Shown: positions 42,803-54,700 of the stretch, piece by piece
How the letters are laid out: each line of letters begins with the position of its first letter
Numbering within the stretch: the stretch's first letter is position 1
Assembly (NCBI RefSeq): GCF_011745365.1
Contig: NW_024468909.1
Coordinates: 1,984,001-2,048,000 of the forward strand
Direction: 5' to 3'
Source of the DNA: Cryphonectria parasitica EP155
Lineage: Eukaryota; Ascomycota; Sordariomycetes; Diaporthales; Cryphonectriaceae
Length of the DNA: 64,000 bases
Translations under genes and position numbers: made by a program
The notes under the pieces: model-generated
What the model saw: the letters and a program-made list of their open reading frames with translations, nothing else
What the model was told of the DNA's origin: nothing
Databases searched by the model: none

Positions 42803-44954
42803 CCTGGTGTTGCTTCTTGGCTGGCTCACACACTCTCTCTCTCTCTCCCTAATGGCACTCGTGCGGTCGACGTAGCATCAGGTCTGTGTAGGTTCTGAAG
42901 TATGCTGTGCAAGCGAGTGTCTTGCGGTCACTTAAGAGTCCTGGCTCGAAGCACCAAAAATGGCCGCGGCGTATTGCGGCACACTCCCTCGCCACACGGG
43001 CTCTATCTTGATCCTGAGTTGGATGGTTGTCTCGCAGCGTTTAAGCAGTGTCTGCTTCTTTGGCCGACATAGTAGAGATGACGTGAGACCGATACAATCT
43101 TCGCCAAAAAAGCCTGGTCGAATAGAATGCTAACTCGAGAACTCTTTCGCAAATGGCTCCAGGGTGCTAGCAGAACCTGTTATACTATAATCTTCTTCTT
43201 CGACGGCACAAATTTCGCCCGGCTGGAGTCTGAATTCGCAACCGCAACGTAAAGTCTCGGGACTTGGAGAGAGATGCTGAAATGAAAAGACTTTCCTGAC
43301 TCGATACATTAAGACCAGCACAAGAGAGAGACAAGGATAGGCATCACCTGGCCTCGGTCTGGCTCTTGCGGTGGTCCGTTTCGACCGTGCTGCCCCTGTG
43401 GTGCCCGGATTTACAGTAGGATGCGCGCCCAGCAGTTCACTAGCGCCAGGAGCTGCACCCCCCCCCCCGGTATACCGCCCTATGCCTGGTTCCTCGTTTC
43501 TCGATTCCTGATCTACAACAGACTGCACCAATGCCCGCCACCGCCAGACTGTCCTTTTAAAGTACCACAGTTACATTGCTGATGAGAGATAATATCACTT
43601 TCCTACATGGTATTTCTCAATGCCTCGGATGTGGGGAAAGAGGGGTGGGCCCGCATAGTTTTGCGTGCTCAAACTCTTAGGGCGGTTTGGCGCTTCGTTA
43701 CAAATCCCGCGCGTGGACACCAGCGCCTCTCCCCAGTGCCAACCTGGAGCCTAGAGTGCCTCAGAGCCTAGACCAGCAGATCAAGAACTAATTTTAGTGT
43801 CTTTGGGCGTCTGGATCGAAACCAGATAGATTTGGGAACGGCTGGGCACCCAAAGACGAAGAAAAAAAAGCAAAAAACCACCAGTACCTTTCCCCATAAG
43901 ACCGAAGCAATCTCTAGCCTCTACAAGAATCGATTCTGGTGTAGGGCAATTTTGAGGCCGCAACAAAAAGCTGGCTCAATTACGGCAGACAAGGTGTGGA
44001 GATTACAGATCATGATTCTTGCCCTGAGCACATGATAGTAAACCATGATCTTCATGCATGAATTACACACCATATCTGACCACCTGCCTATGTAGGCACA
44101 GAGGCATCAGCTCGTTACAATTCCAGCACGTGGATATATAACCTTAAATGTATATTTAGTGGCTGATACGCAGTGCAGTGTGCTGCAGCCAAGAAGGAAG
44201 GGGAATAATAAGCTCAAGATAGTTCGGGCATCATGTTTAACGTAGTGAGTATGCACAGGCGCATTTTGTTTGGATCAGTCTGTGTTGGGAAGTTGATAAG
44301 AGAAGATATGCATCGAACCTCGGTTCTACCCGGCGCAACTTCGGAGTGTTCATGGCTGGCTCTTAGATGATGGAGAGAGAGAGAGAGAGAGAAAGAAGGA
44401 AAGGAAAAGAAGGAGAAAAGGAAGCGCCATCACGAAACTCATGGGGCCTTCTCAATGCATGACCAGGCTGGTCCAGTCACGCACGAAAGTAAGCATACAG
44501 CAAGCAGACGTTGCTTTTTCGTGCATTAGAACGGGACTCATCGCATTACCAGTGCACCTTTGAAAAACGCCTGTTCTCCGAAGGTAAGCCGCCACAGAAA
44601 GCTTTGGCATTTTTTCGTCTTCGAAGTCAGTAGACGACGCAATTAGCCATGTCTCGTCCATATGTTGAGTAAGAAGTCATCCAACATCTACATGTGAAAT
44701 TGAAAATCATGCTGGCTTCTCAACAATTACATACGCGTATTCACATGCTCTTATTACAGGAAGGCACGGAAGATACAGGGAACCCCTGTCAAACCTTAAA
44801 GTCAACCCCACTACAATTCGAGTTGTACTCCAAAATTCTGGAGAGGTGACATTGGAGGGGCTCAAGTCACCCGTCACCAGTTCCACGACCTACTTCCTAT
44901 CCACGTCCTGGGCTCTATCAGCCCTTCTCTCCTTTTCAGTACTATGCTCGCAGA
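42803..44954. other. Divergent region, 2.1 kb between the Zn2Cys6 factor and kti12
   Basis: No gene is recognised. A CT repeat lies at about 42833-42848, C11 at 43458-43468 and a GA repeat at 44373-44392. ACGCGT occurs once near 44733. Open frames are short and without motifs. Confidence 0.55.
44373..44392. repeat. (GA)10 microsatellite
   Basis: Ten GA units in the spacer upstream of kti12, followed by a purine-rich tract to about 44425. Confidence 0.9.
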
Positions 44955-46041
44955 ATGCCGGTTAGTAGGCGCCCTCCTCTTCAATTTCAGCCCGAATGTC
45001 CGCCCATGCGAGAGCTAATGTAGTCCCCTCCCGCCGCAGCTCATAATCGTCACTGGCCTTCCCACCTCAGGCAAATCAACCCGCGCCAACCAACTCCTCG
45101 CTTATCTTACCGAGAGGGTTGAAGCCCAGCCGCAAGTCTCCAAGTACCGGCTACATCTCATCTCAGACCAGACACAGTCTATCAGCCGCACCGTCTATGA
45201 CCTCTCGCCCGAGAAGCTTCCTGCGCATACCCGCTCCGCAAACGCCTCGGAGAAGGACGCACGTGCCGCGCTCTCGAGTGCTGTGAAGCGTGTGCTCTCC
45301 ACCAAGGACATTGTAATCCTGGATGGTTCCAACTATATCAAGGGCTGGCGGTACCAGCTCTACTGTGAGGCCAAAAACCTGAGCACGCCAAATGTGCTCC
45401 TGCAGGTCGGGTGCAGTGTCGACAGGGCCAGGGCTATCAATGAGGAACGGTTAAGACAAAGAGACGAGAAGCTGGCGGGTGGCGAGGATGCCAGTGGGGA
45501 CGATCTTGCGGCAGAGGGCGCATATGATCAGGGGAACTGGGAGAACCTCGTGTTCCGGTACGAAGAACCCAACCCCATGACCCGATGGGACAGCCCGCTC
45601 TTCACCTTGATATGGGAGGACGACGAAGCGCAGACGCGCAAGGTTTTTGATGACTTGTGGGAAGCCATCGCGGGCGAGGGAAGGAAGGTCGTCAAGCCCA
45701 ACCAGGCAGCCGTGCAGAGGAGCAGGGACGCAGGCGGTGATTACCTCTATGTGCTCGACAGAGAGACCCAGGATATCGTCAAGAGCATATCGGAGCAGCA
45801 GCCCGATGAAGGTGGTGGAGAGATCCAAATATCGCGCGGCGGTGATTCTAGAGGACAGCCGCTCGTTGTGGAGATTCCAAGCAGGAGGGTTGGACTGCCA
45901 CAGCTGCAAAGGTATCGACGGGCCTTCATGAACATGAACAGGGGCGGCATTGGGCTCGAAGCAGTCGGTAACATGGCCGTGGCGAGAATGCGGGAGAGCT
46001 TTGTTGGATATCTCAACGATGCCTTCGAGAAGGACGAGTAG
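44955..46041 (+). CDS. kti12: Elongator-associated protein Kti12
   Basis: P-loop protein that binds tRNA and supports Elongator, which makes the mcm5 part of wobble-uridine modification. Predicted exons are 44955-44960 (just ATG CCG) and 45040-46041, giving 335 residues. After splicing the N-terminus reads MPLIIVTGLPTSGKSTRANQ, the exact Kti12 start with its Walker A GLPTSGKST. HLISDQTQ is the Kti12 switch region. DGSNYIKGWRYQLYCEAK is the most diagnostic block, and RWDSPLFTL follows. The C-terminal half has RVGLPQLQRYRRAFMNMNR and ends FVGYLNDAFEKDE. An upstream ATG at 44944, 11 nt earlier in another frame, reads into a stop after splicing. The tiny exon is inferred from frame and family N-terminus. 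Confidence 0.92.
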
Positions 46042-46999
46042 TGTGATGGTGTGCAGAAGCACCGATCTGCTGCATGACTTTTGAATGAATCATGATACCC
46101 CCCCATTATATTGCCGCAGGCCTTCCCATTACGTCTCAAACCCGGGTCCTCTAATCAGCCGTGGATCTGCACGCATGAAGCGCTCGAGACCAAGACTAAA
46201 GAATTGCTGCAACTCATGGAAAGGCTTTTTTTCGGGGAGGGGCGGGGGAGAGAGAGAGAGAGAGAGAGAGAGAAGCTCGTCAAAATGAGGTCAGGAATTA
46301 AGTTGTAACCATGGAGATTGTGAAAGTATATTTGTATATGTTTGCATCAACGGAGCTTAAAAATGTTCCTAAGCAATCAATGAGACCTTGGAAAGTAAGG
46401 CTGAAGTCCCACAACCAGATGTCAACATCCACAATCAGGCGACTTGACTTGACTTATGTGACTCTCGCGGCTTGATATCGTTCAGTTCCTATATGTAATC
46501 GTCAACCAGTTGTTATCACGACACTGAAGTGTCCCCTTGAACCAAGACATATTTTTGTCTTCAAATGCTACTCTGGGACTACGAAAAGTATTTTCTCCCA
46601 ATTCGGACGACACAGACTCATTTTTACGCCTACGACAAATACTAGGTCCAGTATCTTCCGAAATGTTGAGTTCAGATTCACTATTTTCAAATGCTGAGGC
46701 AGTTCACATGCATCCAAGCAAAAAGACACCGCCGTCCAGTTCCTTCCACCCTCAAGTTGTGGTCTACAACTTGTCTCTCACATGTTCGAGTCTGTATGGA
46801 AGGAACTAACATACCTGCCTCCTCTAAATATCTACGCATCGATCAACAAGGCAACACTGATTTTGTTTTCTTCGCTTTCAACAATCAATCACAGACAGGT
46901 TAAATTAGCCACGAACTTATCAACAAACTTTTCTGTATACTTGTATGCCCGTCTTCAAAACATACTCGGGGGTTTTTTGAAACCTCAGCCTTCGCAAAC
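46042..46999. other. Intergenic between kti12 and the unrecognised gene
   Basis: A GA-type microsatellite lies at 46248-46273, in the probable kti12 3' untranslated region. The rest is AT-rich and has no recognisable gene. Confidence 0.6.
46248..46273. repeat. (GA)13 microsatellite
   Basis: About 13 uninterrupted GA/AG units in the kti12 3' flank, preceded by a G-rich stretch. Confidence 0.9.
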
Positions 47000-48698
47000 A
47001 TGTCATCGACTACAGCTGCTCCTTCTACGCCGCCGCACACAGTGGGCTGTCCATCTTGCACTGGAGGCGAGAACGAGACACTAGGATCCAGTAAAAGTAT
47101 GCCATCCTATGCCAATGGATCTCCAGGCCGCAGTCTTGGCCGCCGCTCTCTGGATGCCGTCCGCTCCATCAGGACATACAGCAAGGGACGCCGGATCTTA
47201 GATGCTACTACCAACCAGAAGATCGAGCCTCCCACTACGAACGCCAGTGCTGAGTCCAGCCCTACCGGACACTCCGCTAAGCAGCGCTGGTACGACTCAA
47301 TTCGTGGTAGGAGCTCGCAGGTCCCAAATCCGTCGAGCCCTGAGTCTATGTCATCCACTTTGAAGCGCTCGCGTTTCTTCAAGTCCTCACCGGTCCAACC
47401 ACACAGTCATGAGCCGTCCATTTCAAGCGCATTGCAGAGCCAGGCATTTCGTACTCCTCTTCCCAAGCTTGACCTTCCGTCTTTCCAGGCAGAGCTGCAG
47501 AGATCTTCAGTTTTCGGAGCTGTCTATGACAAGTCTGAGATTGACCTGGGTACGTCGTCACATGCGAGAAAGATAACTCGGTGCCGCTGCGCTCACTGAC
47601 TGTCGAGTATATTAAGACATTGAAGTCCAACATGAAGAGCACGCCCTTCCCAATCAAGCGTCTCAAGTGCCATTCGATTTCGATCGTGAAAACAATCATA
47701 CACCACAGAAAGTCTTGATACACACCAAACCCGAAGTTGCAAAGACCATCAACATGTATACGGGGATCAAGCCATGCATTACCTCATCCAATTCAACTCC
47801 AAAGACCAGGGCACAGGTCACGTTCACCGACGACAACGATGCGAAGACCGAGTCACATGCGACTAGTGCTATTGAGTTTGAAGAGGAGTCCGAAGACGCT
47901 CTCCACACAAAATGCGCCATCTATTACAAAGGCAGCGCCTGGCGTCCAGAGGACAGACAGGTCTTTTCGGATGCCTCTTCTGCACTGTCCCACTTTGCTA
48001 GGCAGCATGTGTCCAATACTCGCAGTCCTTATAGCAAAATCCTTCTTTGGACCGGCGAGTTGCCTTACACTAGGCCCCATACCAAACAAACGTTCACTGT
48101 CTACCCCCATTCAGATGGACCTCGTCGCCTTGAGATCGAGGAGAAGTATGATCTGGAGTGGGCTCTTATCGCCTTTACCGAACACTCGCATGCAACCACT
48201 CTCCCTCCCATGAAGAGCAAGAGTCTGTCGGAAGAGGATAGCAGGCTCATGGCTGCCCTGAAGGATATCATTGCAGCAGGATACCGTGTGAACGTGTGGA
48301 CCGCCCGCGATAATGAGAACTGGGATGCTGAGATTGAGTACATTCAAGATTGGGGCATGGGTCACACTATTTTCCAACGACAGAGCGAACAAGAAGTCGA
48401 AGAACGTCGCAAGAGGTACATAGCCTTTATTGAGCACGGTATTCCTGGATTCTCCTGGACAGACGTCCGGATTTTGGACGATGAAATCCATCGAGTTGAG
48501 CAGGATGAACAGGGCGATGCAGAGGAGGCTGACTGTGGCTATGACTATGACTGCGACTACGATGGTCATGAGTACGCCAACGAGACTCTGTATCAATCTT
48601 GGGAACAACCTGAGCATGAAACTGAGGGGTGGCTTATGCATCAGGAGGAGACAGTCACAGAAGATGCAGACAAGGACCAGGATGGGTGGATCGTATAG
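47000..48698 (+). CDS. Unrecognised fungal protein with Ser-rich N-terminus and charged C-terminal domain
   Basis: I do not recognise this gene. Exons 47000-47549 and 47617-48698 give 543 residues with a clean in-frame join. The first 200 residues are Ser/Pro/Thr-rich and probably disordered, with a CxxC pair near the start (VGCPSCTGG) and basic segments (RSLGRRSLDAVRSIRTYSKG). From about residue 290 a more ordered region appears: TKCAIYYKGSAWRPEDRQVF, SKILLWTGELPYTRPHTKQT, ALKDIIAAGYRVNVWTARD and FSWTDVRILDDEIHR. The last 60 residues are acidic and Tyr-rich (DCGYDYDCDYDGHEY). There is no signal peptide or membrane segment. Composition is similar to neighbours, so nothing suggests transfer. 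A fungal-specific regulatory or scaffold protein is only a guess. Confidence 0.72.
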
Positions 48699-49038
48699 AG
48701 TGAGGAGGCCGAAATCAGTCTTCGCTCCGAGGATCTTGACATGAAGCTCGGAATGACGCTTCTCGAGGAATAGCACTGATGGTAATGACATGTGCATCGA
48801 ATGGCGAAGTGGTATTTTGGGCGGTTTGGTTTCTAATCTGTTGCGAAGGCTTTGGGTTTCAACTTGGACGTACCACTGGGAACCTTATGCGTCCAAACAG
48901 TATACCAGCACAACAGGCTTATTGCTCATTCTACATCCACAATGAAGAGTTCGATGACAGACAATAGAGCGAGGCATAGTATCTTGCTGTTTACACAGTC
49001 GTTGCTCGTTTAGCTTCCTTTCTACAGGCCTGCAACAA
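48699..49038. other. Convergent 3' region of the unrecognised gene and the PPR gene
   Basis: A 340-bp spacer with no visible gene or structure. Confidence 0.6.
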
Positions 49039-51200
49039 CTACCCTGCAGCTGCAAGCACGTTTTGAGTCTCTCTGTGCCTCTTGCCTCGCACATACTGCC
49101 CATTGCTCCCCCTCACGAGCTGGTTGTTTTTCTCCATATCTCGTATTATGAACTCGTTCATGATCCTACGGCGAATGACGGCGGTCTTGTGGTTCTCATC
49201 CGTCTTGGAGATAAGATTCTGTGACAAGACCTTATCACTCGTGGCGACAAATCTCTTGGCCACCTCCATGACCTCCTCGCGATTAGCGTGCGAGCGCTTC
49301 CAAGCCTCCTCGGGCGATGCGGACGACGTCGCCGCATCGGAGTAGCTTAGCGCATTTGTCGCGCGTCTCAGCGGTTCCCAGACACGATCAAGGGCTGTGA
49401 GCATCTGTTGTCCGTAGGCGCCGGCTCTACCCGCCTCCTTGGAACTTTTGTCGGTGTCCCTGAGACCGCGATAGCTGCTCGTGGATACCTGCAGGTACAG
49501 CTTCATGCACCTCGCGTCCGGAACCTTCAGCTTCCTGACCATGGCGTCGTAGATCGTGGTCGCGTTCTGGAAGGCATTCGCGTTGTATGTGTCGAAGTGG
49601 CAGAGCAACAATCCGCGGCGGTATAGGTTGCCGTCAGGAATGTCGCCGGGCAGGCTGGCGAGCACCCGTGCGGCCTTTGAGGATGATGCACCGGTCGAGA
49701 GGCAGTCGATATAGTCGCGGTAGTTGCGCCGATCCGGAACGATTCCGTACGATATGCTCATGAAGTCCCAGTACCGCGCGGCGAGTTTCGTTCGCTTGTC
49801 CTGTGCTAGGGCGCGCATGACGAGGGATAAGGTGTTGTTGCCTGCGACGTTGATCATGGCCCTGGGGGTGAGACTCCGGGAAGGCATCTGTCGTCGTGGC
49901 TCTGGGGTGGGCGGCTCTGGCTCCGTTTCTGGCCGCCTGGGCCGCTCCGAAGAGAAGTCTTCCGCCCTGTCAGGCGTGTGTGGCCCTGCTGAGGCTGCAA
50001 GCTGTTCGAGAACACCGAACTCTTCTGACTGCCCAGAGCGTTGTAGTTTTTCGGAATCTTCTGGTTTGCTCTTCTGCCTGTCGGGGTTGATGAGACCGGG
50101 CTGCCCGTCGAGGAGGTTGGTGATGCCCAAAACCTCCCCAACCACCTCGAGGATAGAGTCTGTCTCCTTGGCACCGCCAAGCAGCAATACTCGCCCCATG
50201 GCACACATCAGCTCCTCGTCCATAATGATCTCGCCCTTCTTCCAGCGTGTGATGACCTCGTCCCAGACGAGCTTGGCACGGGATATCGTCGTTTCGATGC
50301 TAGCTTTCACAGCCGGTTCCTGCTCCTTGGCATCTTCGTTCTGGTTCACATAGTTCGACTTCTGGTGCCGCAAGGCGTTGAGAATGATGGTGTAGGTCAG
50401 GTTGTTGGGAGCGCGAATGCCGCTTGCAGAGCGCAGGGCGACAAACATGGACTCGAGGTCCTGGGCGCGGGCGCATACGTCCAGCACAGCATTGAGATGG
50501 ATGGTGTTGGGCTTTAGCCGGCTGCTGTTTAGCATGGCGTGGTAGATCTTGAGAGCCTCGCCGACGGCCAGCTTGGGATGTATGGACTGAGCGCATCCTT
50601 TGAAGATGATAGTGTAGGTCTGGGCGTTGGGAAGCTGGGCTCGTTTTTTCATCTATGGTGGTGTCAGTCTTGGGGATGGGACGGCAGGACCCAACTAGAC
50701 GAGACGGGGAGGAAGAAAGGTTTGTTGTTGGATGAGTGGGGGGAACCAACATCGTTGAACAGTTTAATGGCAGCCTGTAGCTTCTGATTCTGGAATTGAT
50801 ACTCTATCAAGTGGTTCCAACTGACGATAACCTGCTTGTCTTTGCTGGCAGTCTGGGTCAGGAGCAGGGCTTTGTCAAAGTCTTTCGCTGCCAGCTTCTT
50901 GGCCACATTCTCGGCGATGTGATATGGATCGGTGGTGTATTCCAGTTCTTTCTGTGTGGCCCGTTTTAATCTGGTGATATTCTTTTGTTTATTGGCCGTC
51001 TTGTCATCCTTGAGCGCATCCTTTTTCTCCGCGACCGCCTCAAGCTCGTTCCAATTACCTGTTGCAGGAAGATTCTGGTATCTTTGTATCGAGTTTGTCG
51101 CAAAGGCCTTCGACGGCGCAGCCAGTCGATTTTCGAGCGGAGGCAGTTGGCGCGCTATGTTAAATGTAACTCTCTTTGCACAAGCTCTGCAAACGAACAT
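49039..51200 (-). CDS. Mitochondrial pentatricopeptide-repeat (PPR) protein
   Basis: Probable organellar RNA-binding protein in mitochondrial RNA maturation or translation. Exons on the minus strand are 51200-50751 and 50652-49039, giving 687 residues. The N-terminus MFVCRACAKRVTFNIARQL is Arg-rich without acidic residues, consistent with mitochondrial import. PPR-type helix pairs are seen: KQVIVSWNHLIEYQFQNQKL, PNAQTYTIIFKGCAQSIHPK with EALKIYHAMLNS, then LKPNTIHLNAVLDVCARAQD with LESMFVAL, and NLTYTIILNALRHQ. More degenerate repeats follow around NTLSLVMRALAQ and DRRNYRDYIDCLS. A Pro/Glu/Arg insert interrupts the repeat array. The C-terminus is basic. The specific orthologue (for example the yeast Ccm1 or Rmd9 groups) cannot be assigned by eye. 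Confidence 0.8.
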
Positions 51201-51537
51201 ATTTTGAGTCTGCAAGCATTTGTGCTGCAGCAGGTGAAGTTGAGCGGTGGTTGTCGCAAGTTGCTGCAGTGAGTGGCAGGGAAACGGGAATTTGGGGGAA
51301 GCCGAAAACAAAGGAACAGAAAAAAAAGGAAAGAAAAAATATCTTAACTAGGACCCCTGCTGGATGACGGAACTCTAAACCGTCTGCCCCGCGCTACGGT
51401 TTCTATGCACTACAGGGTGTACATACGGTAGTGCAGTACAACCATTGTCTGCTTCGGGCGGTACCGTAGTGACTGACCCACTGAGCAACAAGGGTTCGCG
51501 TGGATTTCACAGTGCCGTGCAGGGCGTCTCGAGCACG

Positions 51538-51543
51538 ACGCGT
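51538..51543. promoter_or_regulatory. MluI cell-cycle box upstream of pol1
   Basis: ACGCGT lies 207 bp before the pol1 start codon. A second ACGCG core is at 51639-51643. Yeast POL1 is a classic MBF target through this motif; function here is inference. Confidence 0.5.
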
Positions 51544-51649
51544 ATGTTAGCAGCCAGGCGCGTCTCCCCCTGCCACTTTAAATCGGTTTCTGTGCCCACC
51601 TCACTCTGCAAAGCACTTCTTCCCTGCTAGAGAAACGCACGCGAAGAAC

Positions 51650-51700
51650 ATGAACTTCGGCCCTCCACAGGCATTAAACCTTGACCCTCTGGTCAATTGA
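51650..51700 (+). promoter_or_regulatory. Candidate uORF in the pol1 leader
   Basis: ATG at 51650 opens 16 codons (MNFGPPQALNLDPLVN) ending with TGA at 51698-51700, 49 nt before the pol1 start codon. It would be translated only if transcription begins upstream. Confidence 0.35.
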
Positions 51701-51749
51701 GACCGCCGAGACCTAAGAACGCTGTGTGCAATCACCACCTCCTACCACC

Positions 51750-54700
51750 ATGCCTAAGGCCGACAGACGCGCCAGGCTCGCGGAGCTCGCTGCTCTGCGA
51801 AAGTCGGGCAAGAAGACCTTTGACTCGTACGAAGTCGAAGATGTTCAGGACCTGTACGAGGAAGTCGACGAGGACCGCTACAAGACGATTGTGCGAAACC
51901 GTTTGAATCAGGATGACTTCGTTGTCGACGATAATGGCGAAGGGTACGCCGACGACGGTCGCGAGGAGTGGGATCGCGTCCGTGTGTACGAGTCGGACAG
52001 CGAGGACGAGTTGCCTGTTCATGGCAAGAATCGCAAGAAGTGTGAGTACCTTAGGCCCGAGTACGCGCGGAGCATTTCTCTAATTGTAAAAAACAAAAGC
52101 CAAGAAGCAAAAGGAGGAGGACCAGGCAAAGCGTGATGCAACAGACCGAAATATCAGCGACTTCTTCACGAAAGGCGCCGTCAAGGCGCAGCCCAAGACC
52201 AAAGTGAGCAGACTGTATGAGATCCGACACTGACATATACTAACGCCCTGTCCCAGGTCGTGAAGACGGAAGAGGACGATCAGTTCCTGGCTGGTCTGTT
52301 GGGAGAGGTCGATCAAAACATACCAGCAGCCGCGCCTCGTCCGTCAAAGAAGAGGGATAGGTCTGCCGAGAGACGTCGAGCCCGTATTCCATCACCAGCC
52401 CCTGAGCCGCGACGACCTGCACCCAAGAAGGTCAGGCTCAGCGAGGATGTCCTCCCAACTGCAGATGTCGAGAATTCCTTTGTTGCCAGTGACGACGACG
52501 CCTTTATCCCCATGGACGAAGACGACCCCCTGCCGGCCCTGCCGGGCCCCCTTCCGGTAGATGATGTCCCATCCAGCGACCCCGTTCCATCATCCCCCAC
52601 CGTAAAGGTTGCGGCGCGCATGTCGAAACTGAGGGCTGATGCCCAAGAGGACGAAGACGATGATGAAGACATGATGGAAGTCGCACACGCTGGTGCTATC
52701 ACCGCGGCCAGTGTCAACCTCTCAGCGGCCAGGGTGCCCAAGAAGACTATCAAGATTGACCCATATCCATCTCCTGCCAACTCCTCGCCGAATAAGGGCA
52801 CACCCGAGGCTGCGGTAGACTCTTCGGCATGGAACGACATCAACTCGAGGTTGAATGTTGTCAGCAGCTCAGCTGCAGAACCAAGAGGCATCAACAAGAT
52901 CGACTACAGAGATGCGATCGAGGAAGATGGCAGTCTCAATATGTTCTGGACTGACTATACTGAAGTCAACGGAAGTCTTTGCCTGTTTGGCAAGGTCTTG
53001 AACAAGAAGACAAAGTCCTACGTCAGTTGTTTTGTCAAAGTTGACAACATCCTGAGGAAGCTCTACTTCCTGCCTCGTGAGCATCGCTTGGTTGATGGAG
53101 TCGAGACTCCGGATGAGGTTGGCTTGATGGATGTCTACACAGAAATCGACGCTCTCATGACCAAGATGAACGTTGGTATGTTCAAGATCAAGGGATGCAC
53201 AAGAAAGTATGCCTTCGAGCTGCCAGACGTACCCAAGGAAGGACAATACATGAAGCTCTTCTACCCATATACCAGTAAGTTTCCCCCATATGCCCACAGA
53301 TTTGTCTACCGCTGACACATTGAAGAACCCCAAATCGCCCCAGACGCAAATGGCGAGACGTTCTCGCGTGTTTTCGGAGCCAACACGGCGCTGTTCGAGC
53401 AGTTCGTTCTGTGGAAGAATATCATGGGACCCTGCTGGCTCAAGATCAACGACGCCGATTTTGGTACACTGAAGAACGCTTCGCACTGCAGGCTAGAGGT
53501 GCTTGTGGAACACCCCAATATGGTATCCCCTATGAGCGACTCGGACAATCTTGATGCTCCTCCCTTAACTCTCATGAGCATGGCTATGCGGACCACATTC
53601 AACGTCAAGGACAACAAACAGGAGATCCTGTCCATCAGCGCTAGGATTTACGACAATGTCCTTCTTAGCGATACGACACCAGCCGACAAACTTCCATGTC
53701 GGACTTTCACGCTCGTTCGACCCAATGGCGGTGTATTCCCTGTAGGCTTTGAACAAGCCGCAAGAAACCGTAAGATGGGTCTTATCAAGACCATGAAGCA
53801 GGAGACTGAATTGCTTGCCTTCTTCCTGGCGCAGGTGGACGTTGTTGACCCTGACGTGATTCTTGGTCACCAACTGGAAGGAGTTGATTACTCCGTTCTG
53901 TTGAACCGTCTGCACGAAAAGAAGATTCATCAGTGGTCTCGCCTTGGGAGGCTCCGACGAACCCAGTGGCCATCGTCGATCGGAAAAGTTGGTGGCAATG
54001 TCTTTGCGGAGCGCCAAATTCTAGCTGGCCGCCTGCTTTGCGACCTCGCCAACGACGCCGGCAAGTCCGCCATGTACAAGTGTTCTACTTGGAGCTTGAC
54101 AGAGATGTGCAGCCTTTACCTCTCGGGCAACAATAAGCGACGAGATGTAGACAATGAAGTGGCGTTGAAGTCGTGGGCGAACACCAAGGACGGCCTCCTG
54201 GATTATGTCTCCCATGTGGAGACGGACACATACTTCATCACAGCTCTGGCCCTCAAGGTGCAATTGCTACCACTGACCAAGGTCCTGACCAACTTGGCGG
54301 GTAACTCCTGGGCGAGGACTCTCACAGGTACCCGTGCCGAGAGGAACGAGTACATTTTGCTGCATGAATTCCACCGCAACAAGTACATATGTCCTGACAA
54401 ACAAAACTTTCGAGGCCGGCAGCGTGTGGAGGAAGAGCATGCCGAGGAAGAAGCCGGTGAAGGCAAGAAGAAGGACAAGTACAAAGGCGGTCTCGTTTTC
54501 GAGCCCGAGAAGGGTCTATACGACAAATTTGTCCTCGTCATGGACTTCAACTCGCTGTACCCCTCCATCATTCAAGAGTTCAATATCTGTTTCACTACAG
54601 TGGACCGAACATCACTGGTACGTTGTCGCTGAATGAGATACTCGCCGGAATTCTGCTAATAGTGTCACACAGTCTGAAGACGAAGAGGCCGTCCCAGAAG

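Larger units (their letters stand above)
51201..51749. other. Divergent promoter region of the PPR gene and pol1
   Basis: A 549-bp spacer containing an MluI-box and a short upstream ORF, both listed separately. No other gene is visible. Confidence 0.65.

Noticed and set aside
12084..46041. Ncs2 and Kti12 as a tRNA wobble-modification cluster
   Set aside because: Both act on uridine 34 of tRNA, but they are about 33 kb apart with many unrelated genes between, so co-occurrence is probably chance.
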